A stretch of DNA of 64,000 nucleotides from Chinchilla lanigera (taxonomy: Eukaryota; Chordata; Mammalia; Rodentia; Chinchillidae), in NCBI RefSeq assembly GCF_000276665.1, contig NW_004955484.1, forward strand, positions 796,090 through 860,089, given 5' to 3'. The notes below the pieces were generated by a model. The model ran no database searches, was not told the origin of the DNA, and saw only the letters and a list, made by a program, of their open reading frames with translations. This document shows, piece after piece, positions 58,831 to 64,000 of the stretch. The position numbers were made by a program, and so were the translations under genes. Within the stretch, counting starts at the first letter, position 1; each line of letters starts with the position of its first letter.

Positions 58831-59189
58831 TTTAACCTGTGCAGCTTTGTTTATATAAGTTAATAAATAATTTTAATTTATAATTAAATAAAATCCAAGA
58901 ATTGGAAATTGCCAAGTCTATTAATACTGCTCTTAAAGCCTTCGTTTGCATAATAATATTTGCAAATGGGTAATACAAACATTGGAACACATCCAAACCC
59001 AAAGTCCCTATGAGATACCCTAACAGCTCAATATGACTAGCTTTCCTATATTTTTCAAAGTAAGTTCAAAATTATTTATCACTGGCAATAAGTTAAGAAT
59101 TACCATTGATCCCACTTCATTAGCGAGAAAATTGATGCTGAGTTCATTTTTACAGCTTTATTCAGGCATAATTTATTTTCCCTTTTTCT

Positions 59190-59270
59190 TTTGCAAGCCA
59201 GGATTTCACTATGGCCTTGAACTCACTTTGTAGCCCAGGCTGGCCTTGAACTCACAAAAATCCTGCTGTT
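59190..59270 (-). mobile_element. Partial B1 SINE
   Basis: 'gatttcactatggccttgaactcactttgtagcccaggctggccttgaactcacaaaaatcctgctg' is an antisense B1 with the internal duplication, truncated on the right. Confidence 0.85.
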
Positions 59271-59330
59271 CAGGCACAACTGATACATAAAACTGCTTAA
59301 TATTTACAATTACTCGCTGAGAGAGTTTAA

Positions 59331-59789
59331 ATGTCTTACACGTGTATCAAGATAAAACTTAAGAAAGGCTTAGAGCCCATTTCTATATGGGAAGATCAGA
59401 TTCCAGGGTTCACTGAAGCAATCTTTGATTTGCTACGTCCCACTGTATGTTTTGAGGAGGGGCTAAGACTAAAGTGCACCCAAAGTGGTAAAAGACAGAC
59501 ACAATATCCCCAGGACAACTGGCCGTGTTCATTCAAGTTTTCACCTGTTGGCTCCAGAATACATAACACAGCAGACTGGCAGATGCCTCTCCACGGTCAT
59601 CGGAGAGAACAGCTGTCAGCAGAATGGGCTTTGTCTGGACCCAGCCTGAGCTTCCCAGAGAATGTGCTTGTTGATTCCCTCCACATGGGCTGGGTCACGT
59701 GGGGAGAGCCACAAAAGCTGCCCCTTCAAAAAGAAGGACACAGCAGATCCCCCAACTTGGTTAGCTAGCTCTACACAGGTAAGTCCTTT
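59331..59789 (+). other. 145-codon open frame ending at a strong splice-donor-like site
   Basis: ATG at 59331 to stop at 59768, then CAGGTAAGT at 59776-59784, a perfect donor consensus. The predicted protein has no domain I recognise, and the frame is not long enough to exclude chance. Above-average GC at 59540-59720. It might be a non-coding exon or an old LTR. No acceptor or neighbouring exon is evident. Confidence 0.25.
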
Positions 59790-60719
59790 ATCTTTTACTT
59801 ACCTCACAGGATTTGTGTCCTTTGCCTGGGTGTATTGAGAGCTCACTGTCAATCACTCTCTCCTTTCTGGAAAAAAAATGCAAGGAATTGCAAAATTAAT
59901 AAGTGGTAGATTTGGTGCTTCCGAAGTTCCAATTGCACATCGAATATCCTTCTCTCTGTTTAATATTTAAAGGAATTCTACAATGCAAACCTTATAAATC
60001 ACCCAACTAACCCAAGCTAGAGTTCATAATTGGAAAAGAATAAATGTTTTTAAATTATTGGGGCAGATCTGCTTCTTGTGAGGATGTAGAATAGTGTAAG
60101 AGAGAATTATTTATTACAATTTGGCAATAGAAAATATTTTTTCAATAGAGCTATAAAAGAGCAGTACATGCAAACAAGTCCTAGTGAGCTAAATTCCACA
60201 GGGAGATGAGCAAAGGGCACAGATGCTTGAATACCTGGGGGCAGAAGCTCAACCTGACTGCAGTTATGTGGAGGAAGAAGCTGGCCATCAGTGGGAGAGG
60301 GAGGCATGAGGAGGATCCATCCAAGGTTTGGCAATAGTGCGGGCTAGCAAAAGAAAATGGAATTTGTGGAATTTTTGCTTAAATGCAAAAAAAAAAAAAA
60401 AAATTACTCAAACCAACACATCTCCACCGCTGGGAACTTTTCTGAGAAAGTAGCAGAACTACTTCTGGAGGCAGGGTGGCCAGAAAGCAGAATTTTTAGC
60501 CATTTCAAGGTGTTCAGATCCCAAGGTTCTGCTAAAATTGAAGCCATGGGTGAATCATAACAAACTATGCTACAAATCAAACCTTCTGAGTTCAAATCCT
60601 CAGAAGATCAAAGAGATTTATTTGTGTCTTTATGGTAGCAGCAGCTGTGAAGAAAGCGGAGGGTGGAAGAACAAAGTGAGCTCCAAATCACCTTAAAACC
60701 CAGACATAATCTCCAACAA
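59790..60719. other. Intergenic DNA
   Basis: An A run of ~17 at 60387-60403 has no SINE body. No gene recognised. Confidence 0.45.
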
Positions 60720-60885
60720 AGCTGGGTATGGTGGTGCCTGCCTGTAATTCCAGCACTCAGGAGGCTGAAGCAGGAGGATCATCATGAGTTCAAGGCCAGC
60801 CTGGACTACATAGTGAGCTCAAGACTGCCCTGAACTACATAGTGAGAGCCTGTCTCACAAAGCCAAAACAAAAATAAAGAAAACT
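60720..60885 (+). mobile_element. B1 SINE with internal duplication
   Basis: GCTGGGTATGGTGGTGCCTG, 'ttccagcactcaggaggctgaagcaggaggatcatcatgagttc', then 'aaggccagcctggactacatagtgagctcaagactgccctgaactacatagtgag' showing the duplicated module, and an A-rich tail. It is the best preserved B1 here. Confidence 0.95.
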
Positions 60886-61261
60886 CCCACAAACTACAGC
60901 TGTAGTCCAACCTTGATGCTATTTGAAGTGAAATCTAAGAGAGGAGGCTTCGACTTGGCTGTCTGGAGGAAAAGAAAGTTCTTATACCCTCTGAGAAAAA
61001 TGAGAAGAGAAAAAGCATCATATTTCATTCTCCACTTTTTTTGAAACACGATGACTGCTAAGAAATAAAAAATAGGAGATACATAAATAAATAGGTAAAT
61101 TTACCCATAAGTAATAGAAGAAATCAATAAAAGCAGACCTACAAATGAAATTTTCCGACAAAGATTTTAAAATAACTATCATAAATGTGCAAAAATATTT
61201 AAAGAAAAAAAAGGGTTGGATGAGTCAATAGATGATGGATGTTATGAGGGGTTCATAAGCT

Positions 61262-61455
61262 TAAAACATCAAATTGAAACTGGGGCACAGGAGGCAGAGG
61301 CAGGACAATCACAATTCCACCTGGGCAAACTAGGGACACTCTGTCTCCAGAAGTTAAATCAGTATTAAAAGGCTGGGGAGGTAGTTCAGCGTAGAGAGCT
61401 TGCCTAGCACACCTGAGACCCTGGGCTCAATCCCCAGAATACAGGCCCCCAAAAA
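61262..61455 (+). mobile_element. B1-dID dimeric SINE, 5' truncated
   Basis: Remnant of the B1 half ('aactggggcacaggaggcagaggcaggacaatcac', 'ctgggcaaactagggacactctgtctc') and then an ID half ('ggctggggaggtagttcagcg', 'gcttgcctagcacacctgagaccctgggctcaatccccag'). Confidence 0.82.
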
Positions 61456-61699
61456 TAAAAATTGAAATTATCACAATAAAAACACAATTTTTTTCAGATA
61501 ATTAAATGTAGCATGGACTGCCTCATAATATGGCAGCTGAGTTCTGAGACCAAGTGTCCCATGAGACGGAAGTAGCTGCCAGCTTTTGTTAAGCGTGAAC
61601 TTCACTTCTCAGTGGTAAGAGTGTGTCAAAGGATTTGGGGACTGTTAAATCCACTCCAACCAAAGAAAAAGCAAATAAATGTTGGCATGCTGATATATT

Positions 61700-62085
61700 T
61701 CTACTTAGCAGGAAAAGAAAGGAGTGGACTTCTAATCCATACGACATGAATGAATTTTTTTAAACATTATGTTTAGTGAAAGAAATCATTCTGGAAGGAG
61801 TAAATATTGTCTCAGCCCATTCACACGAAGTTCACAAAGAGTCAAAACTAACTTACCCCAATAGAAGAAGAGCAGTTGCCTCTGTGGTACACCAGATTGA
61901 AATGCGGTATTCAGAAACTGTGCAGGTGACGGAATTAGCTTTACCTGCATTTGCATGTTGGTTTCAAGGTTTACACATTTATCAAAACTCACTGAAGTGT
62001 GCGCTTAGATCTGTACACTTCTCTGTATATAAATTAGACCAAAATAGAGCTAATCAGAAAGCGAACAGAAACTTATCAAGGTACG
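61700..62085 (+). mobile_element. L1M 3' end
   Basis: 'acacatttatcaaaactcactgaagtgtgcgcttagatctgtacacttctctgtatataaattagacc' is the terminal wording of L1ME-class 3' UTRs; the preceding 'acacgaagttcacaaagagtcaaaactaac' fits too. The 114-codon frame at 61776-62120 is therefore not a gene. Confidence 0.75.
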
Positions 62086-62599
62086 AGCTGCTTCATAGTT
62101 CTATGCTGGGTATTGAATAGGACAAACTAGCTATAAAAATATACTTAGGATATTTGAGAGTATTTCAATTTGTTTAGGTGCATGAGATTTTAGAAATATA
62201 TCAATTGCAGACCAAGATAGTAATCTTAAAAGGTATATTATAAAATGGTGTGTATAAAATCGATCTTGTGTTGTTAAAAATATATTACACATATTCATAA
62301 GAACGCTGTGAATGAGTATGCTCTTGAGTGTTTCTGCAGTAATATCTGTGCAAGGGAATGTCATGTTTTTATTTTGTATTTTGGCTTGCAGGTATTTTCT
62401 AATCCTGTACAATGTCCAGTACTGCTTCTGTAATAATAGAACTTTATATGAGTAACTTCACTTTTCCTTATGAAAATGCTATAAAATGTTTTCTAGAAGT
62501 ATCTTCCCCAAAATACCATTTGTCCCAAATGTGAACTCAATTTAAATGTATTACTTACAGCATTTAATAGGACTGACAAAAAATAGTAATATGGAATCT
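62086..62599. other. AT-rich intergenic DNA
   Basis: Nothing recognised. Confidence 0.4.
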
Positions 62600-62985
62600 T
62601 CATTAAACACTTTATATTTGTTAATCACTATGTTCTGTGATCGCATTCAGTTCTTGAAATAATCCTTTAGGAAAGAAGCCATAGCTACACCCATTTTCAG
62701 ATGAGAAGTCTGAGGCCCTGCACAGTCACCAAATCAGCCAAAGGCAGAGTCGCTATTTGTCATCCATCCTGACTGTGTAATCACTCACTGTGTTAATGCT
62801 ACATATACATCATCTCCTTCATTCTCAAGCACTATTATGAGATTGAAGATGCTCGGATAGAGAACCAGGGATCCAAGGAAGGAGAATCACATGCCCAGGC
62901 TTAGCAAGTTGCCCATGCATTGCAGCCAGGATAGAAAAATAGGGGTGTCTGCTATGGACCAGCAAATGCTACGCTGCCTCCCTGG
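62600..62985 (+). mobile_element. Two adjacent MIR-like SINE fragments
   Basis: 62605-62770 ('aaataatcctttaggaaagaagccatagctacacccattttcagatgagaagtctgaggc...cagagtcgc') and 62815-62985 ('tcattctcaagcactattatgag...atcacatgcccaggcttagcaagttgcc...gcagccaggatag') both keep the MIR order. Confidence 0.65.
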
Positions 62986-64000
62986 CTTTATCAGCAGGGT
63001 GCAGTCTCTTCATGTGAAGCCCGAGCAGACACCATAACTCCATGCTTCCCCTGCACAACTTATAAAATCCTTAGATAAGAGAACTGGTATTTATGAAGTG
63101 TTATTTGAAGGAAATGAGCCCATCCATTTCTTTATAATCTAGAGCTAAAGCCTGATCATCAGAACATTGCAAGTTCAGAACATATTACCTTGGCTTGCTG
63201 CAAAATTGCTTTGCCTGAGCTCAGTGTTCTGTTCTGAGTGTTTATTGAGGGATAAGTCAAGAAAACATTCCATGAATCCCATAAATGTGTTTGCAATAGA
63301 GAAGTCATCAGAGAACATTTTTACTTCACCTCTCACTGTCCGATAAGTAAAGCTTCAGTGAACTGTTTTAAAATTAATTGCAGAGAAAAACTGTACATTT
63401 CTGGAGAAATTTACTTTAAAAATAAACAGTGCTTACTTTGTGTTGGTTTCCATTCTAAATTATCTACTAAGATTGGCATATTTGATTTATTCATAATTTG
63501 ATTATGAAGAAGCTACTTCTGTCATACCTTTTAACTTATAAGGAAACTAAGGACCAGATAATTACCTCATTTGCTCAAGCTCAAATAGCTTTTTCTACAC
63601 TTACTTACAGTATTCTCTTTGCAAACAAATGTGTTTTCTTTCTTACTGTGCTTCCTAGGAGGTGCAGATGCAAAAATTTTATCCTACCCTAACAGCTCTG
63701 CATGATACTTTCACCTGTAAACATTCATACTGATTTCCTTTGTAGCTGTGATACTGCATTGTATTTTACTTTTCTTTTGTTTCAGAAAGGATAAAAATAG
63801 ACAAAAAATAAGGACAGAGCCAAAGATTGCAATCTAGAGGAAGTTACAATATAGCCACTCCTATAAGCTGAACCAAATACTTTATAACATGAAATCAAGA
63901 AAAAAAATTATAATTACTATATTTCATTAGAAGTTTGGTATAAGTTCAAAAGGAATCAAATTTTGAAACAAACATAAATGGAATTAACATAAGACATTGC
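62986..64000. other. Unique AT-rich DNA to the window edge
   Basis: No repeat signature in 63060-63480, which makes it a candidate for conserved non-coding DNA, but no direct evidence. Frames are short. Confidence 0.4.

Noticed and set aside
61776..62120. 114-codon frame as a gene
   Set aside because: It coincides with an L1M 3' end.
1..64000. CRISPR array, operon or phage-like system
   Set aside because: No spaced direct repeats, no prokaryotic gene density or ribosome-binding sites; the DNA is mammalian.

Overview
This window is mammalian nuclear DNA, almost certainly from a rodent outside the mouse-rat group, and it is a gene desert. I find no intact protein-coding gene, no true tRNA or rRNA gene, no CRISPR array and no bacterial-style operon. 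Rodent affiliation rests on many tRNA-derived ID SINEs (box A and B recognisable, A-rich tails), B1 elements with an internal duplication, and dimeric B1-dID SINEs, which are known from squirrel-like, beaver-like and guinea-pig-like rodents. The ID consensus here (box A GATTTAGCTCAGCGGCAAAG, body GCCTGCCTGGCAAGCGCAAG) may be diagnostic of a lineage, but I cannot name the species.

The only host-gene relic is a dead MAGE-B-like gene on the minus strand at about 4.02-5.58 kb. It has stops and a frameshift and is split by a solo MaLR LTR with a clean 5-bp target-site duplication (TSD). MAGE-B genes are typically X-linked, so an X location is possible but unproven.

Layout: 0-4 kb is an L1 tail and unique AT-rich DNA; 4-8.1 kb holds the MAGE relic, a 2.1-kb L1 and a MaLR LTR; 9.4-10.5 kb is an unclassified repeat-like block; 12.2-14.2 kb is an old antisense L1 broken by a young L1 and two SINEs; 15.55-17.79 kb is a two-LTR MaLR element with an ID in its 5' LTR; 19.4-20.15 kb is a 148-bp direct duplication; 20.5-22 kb is an L1 3' end, B1s and a GA repeat; 25.7-28.4 kb is unique DNA with possible regulatory islands; 28.6-30.5 kb is an antisense L1 with two internal deletions; 33-36 kb is a cluster of LTRs, SINEs and an L2; 37.5-38.2 kb is a CpG-containing unique block with a perfect palindrome; 38.3-39.7 kb is a MER2-like element and a pyrimidine tract; 41-45.9 kb holds old L1, LTR, L2, a purine tract and MLT1; 46-48.1 kb is a rearranged mariner locus; 49-57 kb is IDs, an L1 tail, MIR and LTRs; 57.4-64 kb is an ERVL-like LTR, L1M pieces, B1s and MIRs.

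Many copies of one L1 subfamily and of the ID family have good TSDs, so both were active fairly late in this lineage. Nothing here looks like a new multi-gene system. The most notable items are the nested MAGE relic, the inverted copy of an ID insertion junction inside a mariner inverted repeat, the L1 3'-UTR structural variants and the unique palindromic CpG block.
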